Assembly: GCA_020026195.1 (NCBI GenBank)
Contig: JAHHQW010000021.1
Coordinates: 1 to 37,982 of the forward strand
Length of the DNA stretch: 37,982 bases
Reading direction: 5' to 3'
DNA from: Prevotella sp.
GTDB taxonomy: Bacteria; Bacteroidota; Bacteroidia; Bacteroidales; Bacteroidaceae
In this document: positions 1 to 7,767 of the stretch, one piece after another
How the letters are laid out: the number at the start of each line of letters is the position of its first letter
Position numbering within the stretch: position 1 is the first letter of the stretch
Position numbers and translations under genes: made by a program
Notes under the pieces: generated by a model
The model's database searches: none
The model's input: the letters and a program-made list of their open reading frames with translations, nothing else
What the model was told of the DNA's origin: nothing

Positions 1-126
1 TATGCACAACTTTTTACACATAAATATTTATCAAATTAATTCCGCCAACGGGTAGTATATATTGATTTATGGCATTAAAATGACACTTTGATATGGCGAT
101 AAAAATATAAAAACCTTAAAATGAGA

Positions 127-158
127 TTTGGAACTAATTACTAAAGTTCGTATATTCG
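127..158 (+). promoter_or_regulatory. Bacteroidetes-type promoter of the LRR protein gene
   Basis: A TTTG box at 127-130 is followed after 20 bp by TATATTCG at 151-158, one mismatch from the Bacteroidetes -7 consensus TAnnTTTG. Transcription would start near 163-166, giving a leader of about 30 nt to the ATG at 197. This placement argues against the longer in-frame start at 128, which would lie inside the promoter. The 120 bases before it are AT-rich and show no gene. Confidence 0.6.
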
Positions 159-196
159 CACCGAACGGAAAACTTAATCTAAATAAATTTATTATT

Positions 197-3100
197 ATGA
201 AACGACTATTAAATTTGTTGTTACTATTCATTGTAGCAATGAGTATTAAAGCTGCTGAGGGTATAATAACCCTTAAGACAAACCAGGCGGTAAATTCACA
301 ATTTAAGCTTTTAGCATGGACAGCGTCAGTTGATGATCCTGTGATGATCGATTGGGGTGATGGTGTATTTAAAACATACAACATTGATCCGAATGCCATG
401 ACATGGGCAAAATGGATTAAGCAGGATATAAAAGGACAGACAATAACAATTAAAGGAAATCTTAAATATTTTGAACTTACAGATGCTCAGCTTACATCAG
501 TTGATGTTCAGAATATGCAGACGATTGAAGAACTTTATCTTGGTAATAACGAATTGACAGAAGTTACTTCTAATGGAATGCCGAGTTTGAAGAATCTTGA
601 TTTGTCAAACAACCTGATTTCAACATTCGATACAAGCAACATGGGAAGTCTTGTTTCTTTGAAACTTGCTTGTAACAAACTTACTGCATTCAACTCTAAG
701 GGTGCTCCTTCAATTCAGACTCTTGACCTGTCAGAGAATAATATATCAGATTATAATGAATTTGACATCGAGAACCTTGCAGAGACATTGAGAATTCTTA
801 ATATTTCTAAGAACAATCTCCCGTTACTTAACCTCATGAAGTTTACACAGCTTGAGGACTTCAACTGTTCTGAGAACCCTGATCTTTCAACAGTTGTATT
901 CAATGATGGTAACCCTAATCTGAAATACATTAATATGCGTAACTGCTATATAATGCATTTCTATGGAATATCACTGCCTTCTCTTTATTCTCTTGACCTT
1001 ACAAACGGAGCTTTGATGGAAATTGAGAAGGGTGACTATCCTAAACTTGAAAAACTCGCTATTGCAGGTAACTATATCGAAGAACTTGATCTTTCAGGCT
1101 ATCCTGAACTTTTCGAACTTTATTGTGATAGTAACAGAATTGCAAACCTTGACTTAGGAAACTGTAAGAAACTTAATACACTGAGATGTTCAAAGAATAA
1201 TTTTAAATATCTTGATTTCGTCAATAATAAAGATATACGTAGACTTGATGTCAGCAACAATCCTCAGCTTACAAACATTGATATTACTCCTCTTGGAATT
1301 ATATCAGAACTTGACATCAGCAATACAAGTATTTCATATATTGACCTTAAGAGTGCATATTATCTTAAGACATTTAAGGCTGCTAACACTCAGTGCCAGT
1401 TCTTCTTCTTCAATTATGTAGGACCTAAGGGTATGTTTGAGAAGGTTGATATCCGCAATAACAAGAACATGACGGCAAATTCTGTAACATTTACATTGAA
1501 GACAATGCCACAGCGTGAATGGAAGGGCTCAACTCCTGATATTCTTCTTGAAGGCTCAAATGCAGAACATGCAAATACTGATTATATCAATTCAAAGGAA
1601 ATGCGTTGGACAACTGATGTTCAAGGTGATGGCACTGCAAAGATGGAAGATGTTGCAGTAACGCTCGTAGGCGCAAAGGCAACAGGCAAAAAGGTATCAT
1701 TCACAGGTTCTGTAGGTGGTATCGTTAATGAACAGACATTCGAATTTACAGAATATGCTCTCAATAATAAGGGTGGTAAGTTTACTCTTTCACAGTGGAG
1801 TGGCGAATTCTATCAGCAACTTTCAGATGTAACGGCAACAGCTGTGTCAGGTGTTCCTGTACATGTAACTCCTATGCCGGATGCTGGTTATGTATTCGAT
1901 TATGTATTGGTTAATGGAAAGAGAGTTTATGACGAATGGTTCGTATTAAACGAAGCTTCTACAATTGAAGTAGTATATCGTACAAAAGAACGTCAGATTT
2001 CATTCACAACAACTAACGGACAGTCTCTTTCAATTGCACTTGCAGGTGCTCATGACGTAACTCCTATTCAGGTTGACTGGGGTAGTGGCTCAAAGAAAGA
2101 ATACGAAGTTTATAAAGGTAAGTGGACACGTCTTGACGAAGTAGCCATCGGCGATACTATCAGAGTTTATGGCGATGTTGAGGCTGTTAACCTTGAAAGC
2201 TACGGAGAATTCGGAGAAGCCTACGGCGGTTGGAATAACAAGATTACAAGCGTTGATTTCTCAAAGAATAATATCCTCATGTATGTAAATGTTTACATGA
2301 ATCCTATTCACAGTCTTGATATTTCTGGACTTGCAAATCTTCAGGAACTCGACTGCTCTTACTGCGAACTCGATACAATCAGCGTAAAGGGACTTGAGAA
2401 TCTTACATATCTTGCAGCTTATGGAAACTATCTTAAGTCAATTGACCTTTCAGATAACAAAGAACTTACAGTTCTTAATATAAAGAATAACAAACTTGCA
2501 AACCTCGATCTTTCTGCAAACAGCAAGATTGTAGAACTTATTGCAACAGTTAACGAACTCAAGGATATTGATGTTAAGCATCTTGCAGGACTTACTAAGT
2601 TAGATGTATCTTTCAACCATCTTACAACAATTGATCTGAGTAATAATGTTAATCTTTACGAACTTTCAGTTGCTAACAACGAACTTACAGAGCTCAATCT
2701 CGATGCAAATACAGAAATTCAGACATTGTCTTTCGCAGGTAATAACATTAAATGGATAGATCTCCACAATCTTATAAATCTGCGTAAACTTTATGCTAAC
2801 GACAATGCCATGACAGCATGTGAACTTGATGACTTCTACTTCAATCTTCCTGAATATCCCGAACTTACAGAAGAAGAACTTGAAACTGTTAAGGGCTTCT
2901 CACTTGTATTGACAACAGGTACAGATAAGAAACTCAACGATGCAGAACATTCAGATACATACATGGCTGTTAAGAAGGGATGGAGTCCTAACCTTACAGG
3001 TGATGCTTCTGGCTGCGACCGTGCACACATCGTTATCGAACCTTCTTTAAACGGTTCTATCGAACTTACAGATGCAGAAGGAAATGTAATCAACTCTGGT

Positions 3101-3487
3101 GACAAGGTTCTTAAGAACAGCTTGATAACAGTAACAGCTAATCCTGATCCTGACTACGAACTTGAAAGCATTAAACTTAATGACATCGTAATAACAGACA
3201 ATTCATTTACAATCTCTCGTTTTGCAAGAGTTTCAGCATTGTTCCGCTCTATTTCAACATCTGTTGATAAGGCACAGGTTGATGGTGTACGTATCAGTAC
3301 TGTAGCAAATGGAATTGAAATTTCAGCAGCTGATGAAAGTCAGGTTGAGATTTACAATACAAATGGAACAATGGTATACAGTGGCGTTGTGAATGGTGTA
3401 GAGACAGTACAGGTTGCTTCTGGTCTTTATATCGTGAAGGTTGCAAATGCAGAAGGTACAATGGCACGTGTAATGAGTGTAAAATAG
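197..3487 (+). CDS. Secreted leucine-rich-repeat protein with type IX sorting domain
   Basis: The protein has 1096 residues from the ATG at 197, which starts a good signal peptide (MKRLLNLLLLFIVAMSIKA). It contains two similar modules. Each opens with a beta domain carrying a WGDG/WGSG motif (IDWGDG near residue 51, VDWGSG near 627) and continues into leucine-rich repeats of the LxxLDLSxNxL type, roughly residues 85-430 and 685-880. Each repeat block is followed by an InlB-B-like repeat region (about 550-595 and 945-1018). The last 70 or so residues, ending in VASGLYIVKVANAEG and a basic tail, look like a type A C-terminal sorting domain. From family knowledge such proteins cross the outer membrane by type IX secretion and are attached to the surface. 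A role in adhesion or protein binding is inference. The in-frame start at 128 is rejected because it overlaps the promoter. Confidence 0.88.
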   Translation: MKRLLNLLLLFIVAMSIKAAEGIITLKTNQAVNSQFKLLAWTASVDDPVMIDWGDGVFKTYNIDPNAMTWAKWIKQDIKGQTITIKGNLKYFELTDAQLTSVDVQNMQTIEELYLGNNELTEVTSNGMPSLKNLDLSNNLISTFDTSNMGSLVSLKLACNKLTAFNSKGAPSIQTLDLSENNISDYNEFDIENLAETLRILNISKNNLPLLNLMKFTQLEDFNCSENPDLSTVVFNDGNPNLKYINMRNCYIMHFYGISLPSLYSLDLTNGALMEIEKGDYPKLEKLAIAGNYIEELDLSGYPELFELYCDSNRIANLDLGNCKKLNTLRCSKNNFKYLDFVNNKDIRRLDVSNNPQLTNIDITPLGIISELDISNTSISYIDLKSAYYLKTFKAANTQCQFFFFNYVGPKGMFEKVDIRNNKNMTANSVTFTLKTMPQREWKGSTPDILLEGSNAEHANTDYINSKEMRWTTDVQGDGTAKMEDVAVTLVGAKATGKKVSFTGSVGGIVNEQTFEFTEYALNNKGGKFTLSQWSGEFYQQLSDVTATAVSGVPVHVTPMPDAGYVFDYVLVNGKRVYDEWFVLNEASTIEVVYRTKERQISFTTTNGQSLSIALAGAHDVTPIQVDWGSGSKKEYEVYKGKWTRLDEVAIGDTIRVYGDVEAVNLESYGEFGEAYGGWNNKITSVDFSKNNILMYVNVYMNPIHSLDISGLANLQELDCSYCELDTISVKGLENLTYLAAYGNYLKSIDLSDNKELTVLNIKNNKLANLDLSANSKIVELIATVNELKDIDVKHLAGLTKLDVSFNHLTTIDLSNNVNLYELSVANNELTELNLDANTEIQTLSFAGNNIKWIDLHNLINLRKLYANDNAMTACELDDFYFNLPEYPELTEEELETVKGFSLVLTTGTDKKLNDAEHSDTYMAVKKGWSPNLTGDASGCDRAHIVIEPSLNGSIELTDAEGNVINSGDKVLKNSLITVTANPDPDYELESIKLNDIVITDNSFTISRFARVSALFRSISTSVDKAQVDGVRISTVANGIEISAADESQVEIYNTNGTMVYSGVVNGVETVQVASGLYIVKVANAEGTMARVMSVK

Positions 3488-3544
3488 ATTTAAAGATAAA
3501 GATTTGATAATAAGAGATTTTAAATCTCTAAGTTGATGTACTTA

Positions 3545-3593
3545 CTTACCTGTGAATCCCTTTCTGAGGGAATTCACAGGTAAGTTTGTTTTT
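3545..3593 (+). terminator. Rho-independent terminator after the LRR gene
   Basis: A 13-bp perfect stem (CTTACCTGTGAAT with ATTCACAGGTAAG) is extended by CCC/GGG across one bulged A. It is followed directly by a T-rich run at 3585-3593. It lies 57 nt after the LRR stop codon. Confidence 0.85.
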
Positions 3594-3652
3594 ATGCATT
3601 AATTCTGATATGAATATATATTTAACAATAATGTTCAGGTAAAGTTATAATA

Positions 3653-3687
3653 ATAAAAAAAGAGGTTCGAAATTAATCGAACCTCTT
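3653..3687 (-). terminator. Terminator of the tRNA gene
   Basis: On the minus strand a perfect 10-bp stem (plus-strand positions 3661-3670 and 3677-3686) with a 6-nt loop is followed by a run of seven T. It lies immediately 3' of the tRNA. Confidence 0.85.
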
Positions 3688-3693
3688 AAGTTG

Positions 3694-3767
3694 TAGCGAG
3701 ACCCAGGATTGAACTGGGGACCTCATGATTATGAATCATGCGCTCTAACCAGCTGAGCTATCTCGCC
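3694..3767 (-). tRNA. tRNA with CAT anticodon, probably elongator tRNA-Met
   Basis: The minus strand folds into a complete 74-nt cloverleaf. The acceptor stem is GGCGAGA with TCTCGCT (G1-U72 wobble), the D arm is GCTC/GAGC, the anticodon stem is CATGA/TCATG with loop TTCATAA, the variable loop is AGGTC and the T arm is CCCAG/CTGGG with TTCAATC. The discriminator is A and CCA is not encoded (the following bases are CAA). The G1-U72 pair and this D arm do not match an initiator tRNA. A CAT anticodon can also belong to the lysidine-modified tRNA-Ile, which the sequence alone does not fully exclude. Confidence 0.93.
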
Positions 3768-3789
3768 GTCAGCTTTTGTATTGCGGGTG

Positions 3790-3820
3790 CAAAGGTAACG
3801 CTTTTTTTTATACTACCAAA
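3790..3820 (-). promoter_or_regulatory. Promoter of the tRNA gene
   Basis: Read on the minus strand, TTTG (3817-3820) and TACCTTTG (3790-3797) are separated by exactly 19 bp. Both boxes match the Bacteroidetes consensus. The -7 box ends 22 nt before the mature tRNA 5' end. Confidence 0.85.
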
Positions 3821-3829
3821 ATAAAATCG

Positions 3830-4802
3830 AATTTTTTTCTACTATAATATATTTTTTCTTGTAAGTAGTTGCGTTTATCTGTATAATGATGTACGCAGAG
3901 GTAATATATACATGTAAATAAATTTCGTATATGTACTTTCCTTTGCGGCTTCATTCTCTCATGATTTAAGTCACCTCTATTCTGAATATTATATTAAGAG
4001 TTTACTTGCATAAGGTCTTTTGCTTGATGTCATGCTGCAAATAAAAGAAGTGTCAGTGTATAGCGATATTGTAAAATAATTTATATGTCTTTACTAATTC
4101 AGATAATGCCCATAATTGTAAGTCGTAAAACCGGAGGACTTTCACTTTGTTCAAACATTAAGTCGTATAAGTATAAGGAAATAAGCTCTTGTGACAGACT
4201 CTGAAAAACGTTATATTACACTGTTTTGCGATTATCTGTGCCCGAAATTTCTTGTCTGAGTGCAAAAAATACTGGGAAATCGTAGTTTTTTGTCATTTTT
4301 TGCGGTTTTTAAGCACAAAACATAGGCTCGCTTGCAAACTATTGTATCTGCGTTTGCAAACTTTTGTAGTTGCGATTGTTTGTAAACGTAGGATGTTTAC
4401 CATGCAAACAACCTATGTTTACTGAAAAAGCAACTAAAAACACTATTTTTTCTTTTACGTATTTCGCAGAATATATAAGACGTTTATGAATAATCAAAAA
4501 ATTAATGCTGCGTAAATGTAGTAAAATACCCAAAAGGATAATAAGTGAAAACAGCATCGGAATATTGAACATGTAAAATAAGATGCTAAATGATAAGTCT
4601 GGCAGACGGCCTTTTACACCGTTTGCAGTGTGTGATTATGTGTTTTTACGATGAATCCGCAGCATCGTAAGATGTTACATAGAAAACTTATATACTGCAA
4701 TTATTCTCTATATATAAATAGGTGGTACATGCATGTAAATGTAATAAAACACGAAAAAGTGATGATTTTATGCCCTTCACATTAAAAAAATACTGCCTTT
4801 TA
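3830..4802. other. Long AT-rich intergenic region with short repeats
   Basis: About 970 bases hold no supportable gene. Visible structures are a 9-bp inverted repeat (GCAAAAAAT at 4262-4270, ATTTTTTGC at 4295-4303), two adjacent 22-nt copies at 4331-4352 and 4353-4374 that match at 18 of 22 positions and contain TTGCAAAC, and a hairpin with 11 of 13 pairs at 4386-4398/4406-4418. A minus-strand frame of 77 codons at 4339-4572 overlaps these repeats and has no recognisable family. Confidence 0.6.
4386..4418. repeat. Imperfect inverted repeat (hairpin)
   Basis: ACGTAGGATGTTT at 4386-4398 pairs with AAACAACCTATGT at 4406-4418 at 11 of 13 positions around a 7-nt loop. There is no T tract on either side, so it is not an obvious terminator. 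It directly follows two degenerate 22-nt tandem copies at 4331-4374. Confidence 0.6.
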
Positions 4803-4834
4803 CTTGGAGACAATTCGTTTATTTACTATGTTTG
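4803..4834 (+). promoter_or_regulatory. Promoter of the ABC/GntR operon
   Basis: CTTG (4803-4806) lies 20 bp before TATGTTTG (4827-4834), an exact match to TAnnTTTG. Transcription would begin around 4839-4842, about 30 nt upstream of the ATG at 4873. This shows that the longer in-frame start at 4804 is not used. Confidence 0.7.
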
Positions 4835-4835
4835 C

Positions 4836-4857
4836 AGTGTTAGATAAGTATTACACT
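4836..4857. promoter_or_regulatory. Candidate operator for the GntR-type repressor
   Basis: AGTGTTA (4836-4842) and TTACACT (4851-4857) form an inverted repeat with an 8-bp spacer; 6 of 7 positions are symmetric. It begins 1 bp after the -7 box and covers the expected transcription start, where a dimeric repressor would block the promoter. Assignment to the GntR protein encoded in the same operon is inference. Confidence 0.45.
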
Positions 4858-4872
4858 AAACTCAAACAAAAA

Positions 4873-5694
4873 ATGATAGAGATTAATAACTTACATTTTA
4901 CATACAAAGGAAGCATACAGGAAGTCCTTTCAAGTTTGAATATCGAACTGAAGGAAGGACAGATATGCGGACTTCTTGGTAAGAATGGCGAAGGCAAGAG
5001 TACTCTGCTGTATCTTATATGCGGAATGCTGCGTGCAACACAGGGAGACATAACAGTCTTTGGAATGAAATCTCAGGACAGACTGCCTGAGATGCTGCGT
5101 GAAATATTCATTGTTCCCGAAGAATTCCAGCTGCCCGATATGTCGCTCAAGGCATACCTTAACATGAACCGTTCGTTTTATCCCAATTTCTCTGACGAGG
5201 TATTTTTCGACTGCCTCAAGGAGTTTGAACTTCCGTCGGACGTAAAACTAAAATGTCTGTCAATGGGACAGAAAAAGAAGGTGTACATGAGTGTGGCACT
5301 TGCAGCAAACACACGTCTGCTTCTTATGGACGAACCCACAAACGGACTTGACATCCCGTCAAAGAAAGTGTTCCGTCAGGTTGTGGCACGCCACATGAAC
5401 GATGACAGAATTATTATTGTATCTACACATCAGGTACACGACATTGCATCGCTCGTGGATCATGTTGTAATTCTGAACAATCATATAATAGCAGCCAACT
5501 GCTCCGTTGCCGACGTAACCGACAGGTTCGTATTTGAACTGCGCCGTCCCGACGAACCATGTGACGATGTGGTATACAGCGAGACTTCACTGCAAGGTAA
5601 TGCCGTGATAGCAAACCGTAACGGAAGACCTGAGACAGCCGTAGATCTTGAAATGTTGTTTAACGCAGTGATAGGAGGCTGCATTAAGTTATAA
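4873..5694 (+). CDS. ABC transporter ATP-binding protein (YtrB-like)
   Basis: The protein has 273 residues from the ATG at 4873 and is a cytoplasmic ABC ATPase. Visible motifs are Walker A (GKNGEGKST near residues 36-44), the signature LSMGQKKK, Walker B LLLMDEP followed by TNGLD, and the H-loop VSTHQ. The signature is LSMGQ in place of the usual LSGGQ. The C-terminal 70 residues lack a recognisable family. It would power the six-helix membrane protein encoded five bases downstream, and a GntR regulator follows. This ATPase-permease-GntR order resembles the ytr-type cassettes known from Firmicutes and Bacteroidetes. The substrate cannot be read from the sequence. Confidence 0.9.
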   Translation: MIEINNLHFTYKGSIQEVLSSLNIELKEGQICGLLGKNGEGKSTLLYLICGMLRATQGDITVFGMKSQDRLPEMLREIFIVPEEFQLPDMSLKAYLNMNRSFYPNFSDEVFFDCLKEFELPSDVKLKCLSMGQKKKVYMSVALAANTRLLLMDEPTNGLDIPSKKVFRQVVARHMNDDRIIIVSTHQVHDIASLVDHVVILNNHIIAANCSVADVTDRFVFELRRPDEPCDDVVYSETSLQGNAVIANRNGRPETAVDLEMLFNAVIGGCIKL

Positions 5695-5699
5695 TAGTT

Positions 5700-6488
5700 A
5701 TGAATAGTTTTGAAATGTCACGTTTCGCCAACTTCTTTAAGTGGCACGTCGCAACACATAAGTCTGAGATAATCCGTCAGACGGGCTATGCTGCAATAGC
5801 AATGTTCCTCATAATACGTATTTTTGATATGGGATCGTACTTTTCTTCAATGCAAAGCAATCCCCCCATACACATAGGTTTTGTAACGATAGCTATTGTA
5901 TTTGCCATGTATGTTGCTGCTGCGTCAGTGTTTAAGGACATCAACAAGAAGGAAGGATACATAAATTTGTCGATGGCACCGGCATCGGTGTTAGAGAAAT
6001 ATCTCACGCTGCTGATATATTGTACGGTGCTGCCGTTCCTGTTACTCATACTGTCGTATTTTATTGCCGAGATTCTCAACGTGCTGCTGTTCTATATCGA
6101 AGGAAATCAGGTACAGCGAATATTCATAATCGACTTGTTAAAAGTTTTCGTCAAAACCGAAACAGAAATTACATTGTTCGGAATATTCTACATGAGTCTT
6201 TATGTCCTCGGAGGCAGCATCTTCCGTAAGATGCCGTTCCTTTCAACATCGGCAGTGATTATAGCTTTTATGATTTTCGTTACGCCATGGCTCGGCAGTG
6301 CATTATTAAGTCCGACGATGGACATCGAAGATTATGAACACGTCTTTAAGTTCATTGGTGAAAATACCGAGCTTGTGAGGTGGGCGGTAAGAATAGCCGT
6401 TCTGCTGTTGTCTATACTTAATTTTTACATATCATACCGCATCTTCAAACGTATGCAGGTGATAAATAACAAATGGATTAACTTATGA
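5700..6488 (+). CDS. ABC transporter permease, six predicted membrane helices
   Basis: The protein has 262 residues and is strongly hydrophobic, with about six membrane segments (near residues 28-46, 58-80, 100-135, 160-177, 180-203 and 222-240). It has no domain I can name beyond a general ABC-2-like permease. It starts 5 nt after the ATPase stop, and its stop codon overlaps the next gene's start (ATGA at 6485-6488). This indicates translational coupling and co-function with the ATPase. The substrate is unknown. Confidence 0.8.
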   Translation: MNSFEMSRFANFFKWHVATHKSEIIRQTGYAAIAMFLIIRIFDMGSYFSSMQSNPPIHIGFVTIAIVFAMYVAAASVFKDINKKEGYINLSMAPASVLEKYLTLLIYCTVLPFLLLILSYFIAEILNVLLFYIEGNQVQRIFIIDLLKVFVKTETEITLFGIFYMSLYVLGGSIFRKMPFLSTSAVIIAFMIFVTPWLGSALLSPTMDIEDYEHVFKFIGENTELVRWAVRIAVLLLSILNFYISYRIFKRMQVINNKWINL

Positions 6489-6856
6489 TTTTTAACGAAG
6501 AGAAACCGATATACGTACAGATAGCCGACCGACTGTGCGACGAGATTCTGGCTGACAAGTACATGGAGAATGCTCCCGTGCCTGCCACGCGCGAATACGC
6601 AGCACTGCTACAGGTTAATAATAACACGGCGATGAAGGCATACGCTTCTCTTGCAGAGGATGACATAATATATAACAAGCGCGGTTCGGGATACTTTGTC
6701 AGCGAAGGTGCTAAGTATAAAATCTCGGAGATGCGCAAAAAAGATTTCATCGACCGTATGCTTCCCGATATGTTCCGTAACATGCAGTACCTCGGCATCA
6801 CCCTTGATGATGTGGAAAAGGCCTGGAAGAAGTATGAAGGGGACAGTGAAAAATAA
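6485..6856 (+). CDS. GntR family transcriptional regulator (YtrA subfamily)
   Basis: The protein has 123 residues: an N-terminal winged helix-turn-helix and a short helical tail. The opening PIYVQIADRLCDEILADKY, the VPATREYAALLQVNNNTAMKAY recognition region and the wing segment RGSGYFVSE are typical of GntR proteins. The short C-terminal part fits the YtrA subfamily, whose members usually repress an ABC operon that includes their own gene. It overlaps the permease gene by 4 nt. Its likely target is the inverted repeat at 4836-4857, and a GTGTTA half-site-like sequence recurs at 6872-6877 before the next gene. Confidence 0.92.
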   Translation: MIFNEEKPIYVQIADRLCDEILADKYMENAPVPATREYAALLQVNNNTAMKAYASLAEDDIIYNKRGSGYFVSEGAKYKISEMRKKDFIDRMLPDMFRNMQYLGITLDDVEKAWKKYEGDSEK

Positions 6857-6877
6857 ACGATAGAATGCTTTGTGTTA

Positions 6878-6922
6878 ACAGTAGGGTGGCAGGCCGTGAA
6901 AATATTTAGTCTGCTGCCCTGT
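6878..6922 (+). promoter_or_regulatory. Interrupted hairpin before the GIN-domain gene
   Basis: ACAG-GGG-GCAG pairs with CTGC-CCC-TGT in the 90-nt gap between the GntR gene and the lipoprotein gene, with an internal loop and a 2-nt bulge. There is no T tract. An 8-bp palindrome TGTTAACA overlaps its left edge (6873-6880). It could be an RNA structure or part of a binding site. No clear -7 box is visible, so the downstream genes may be read from the promoter at 4827. Confidence 0.3.
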
Positions 6923-6946
6923 ATGTAAAACTAATAAAATAAAGAT

Positions 6947-7765
6947 ATGAAAATAAAACACATCTTAATGTTGTGCGTAGTGCTCTTAATGTCAGCATCA
7001 TGCACGATTACATCCTTTACATCCTTTGAAAAAAAAGCCTCTTCGGGTATAAAGTATTCCGAGACAATATACGACGAGGCATTTAAGGACATAAGAGCAT
7101 GTTCGTCATTCGACATCACGCTGCATAAGTCGAATAAGTATATGGTAAATATAGAAGTATCTGAAGAACTCAGGGACTATCTTGATGTAGAGATAAATAA
7201 CGGCATGCTGGCGTTATCCTTTGATGAAGCCGAAAGTGTGTTCAGACAGTATGCAGGTCTTGAAGCGCATGCCGACATATATCTTCCTTCGTTTGAAAAG
7301 ATAGATCTGAGTGCCGCAAGTTCTGTACATACAGCCGATACTTTTATGCTTGACAATGTTTGCCTTTATGTGAGCGGAGCCTCGGATATAGAAAATCTAA
7401 ATATGATTGCCCGTGATGTTGATGTAAGGTCTTCGGGCGCCTCGAATGTGAAAGCAAAGGTATATGCTGACAAGATGTATATGCGTATTTCAGGAGCTTC
7501 GAACGTTACACTGAAACCAATCAGTGAAAAGACAGGTAAGAATCTTGATATAGACCTTAGCGGAGCATCGGATGCCGATATGTCTGAACTGCCGTTCGAG
7601 GACATCGTTATAAACGGCAGCGGTTCATCATCAGCATCAGTCTTTCCCGTGAAGACACTTGGAGGCAGCGTTTCCGGAGCGTCTGACGTAGAATATAAAT
7701 GTAATAAGAATAATGTAAAAGTAGATGTAACCAAGTCTGGTGCATCGAGTGTAAAAGAAAAATAA
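6947..7765 (+). CDS. GIN-domain (DUF2807) lipoprotein
   Basis: The protein has 272 residues. The N-terminus is a lipoprotein signal: hydrophobic core LMLCVVLLM, then lipobox SASC with the cysteine near residue 19. The remainder matches the putative auto-transporter adhesin head GIN domain. SGAS(D/N) recurs about every 20 residues (VSGASDIE, SSGASNVK, ISGASNVT, LSGASDAD, VSGASDVE, KSGASSVK), as expected for rungs of a beta-helix. It is probably attached to a membrane facing the periplasm or the cell exterior. The molecular role of the family is not established. The proC start codon is two bases after its stop. Confidence 0.88.
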   Translation: MKIKHILMLCVVLLMSASCTITSFTSFEKKASSGIKYSETIYDEAFKDIRACSSFDITLHKSNKYMVNIEVSEELRDYLDVEINNGMLALSFDEAESVFRQYAGLEAHADIYLPSFEKIDLSAASSVHTADTFMLDNVCLYVSGASDIENLNMIARDVDVRSSGASNVKAKVYADKMYMRISGASNVTLKPISEKTGKNLDIDLSGASDADMSELPFEDIVINGSGSSSASVFPVKTLGGSVSGASDVEYKCNKNNVKVDVTKSGASSVKEK

Positions 7766-7767
7766 CT

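Noticed and set aside
128..196. Longer N-terminus for the LRR protein
   Set aside because: It would place a charged 23-residue segment before a good signal peptide and would start inside the -33 box of the promoter.
3694..3767. tRNA gene as an integration site for a mobile island
   Set aside because: No integrase, no duplicated tRNA 3' end and no change to foreign-looking genes follow; the flanking genes are ordinary.
4331..4418. CRISPR-like array or insertion-sequence end
   Set aside because: There are only two degenerate copies with no spacers, no cas genes, no transposase and no target duplication nearby.
4339..4572. Minus-strand frame of 77 codons in the long intergenic region
   Set aside because: It overlaps the 22-nt repeats and hairpin, has no recognisable family, no promoter at a sensible distance and an AT-driven hydrophobic composition.
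7366..7734. Long minus-strand frame opposite the GIN-domain gene
   Set aside because: It is the shadow of the repetitive SGAS codons on the plus strand; the plus-strand frame has a lipobox and a recognised domain.
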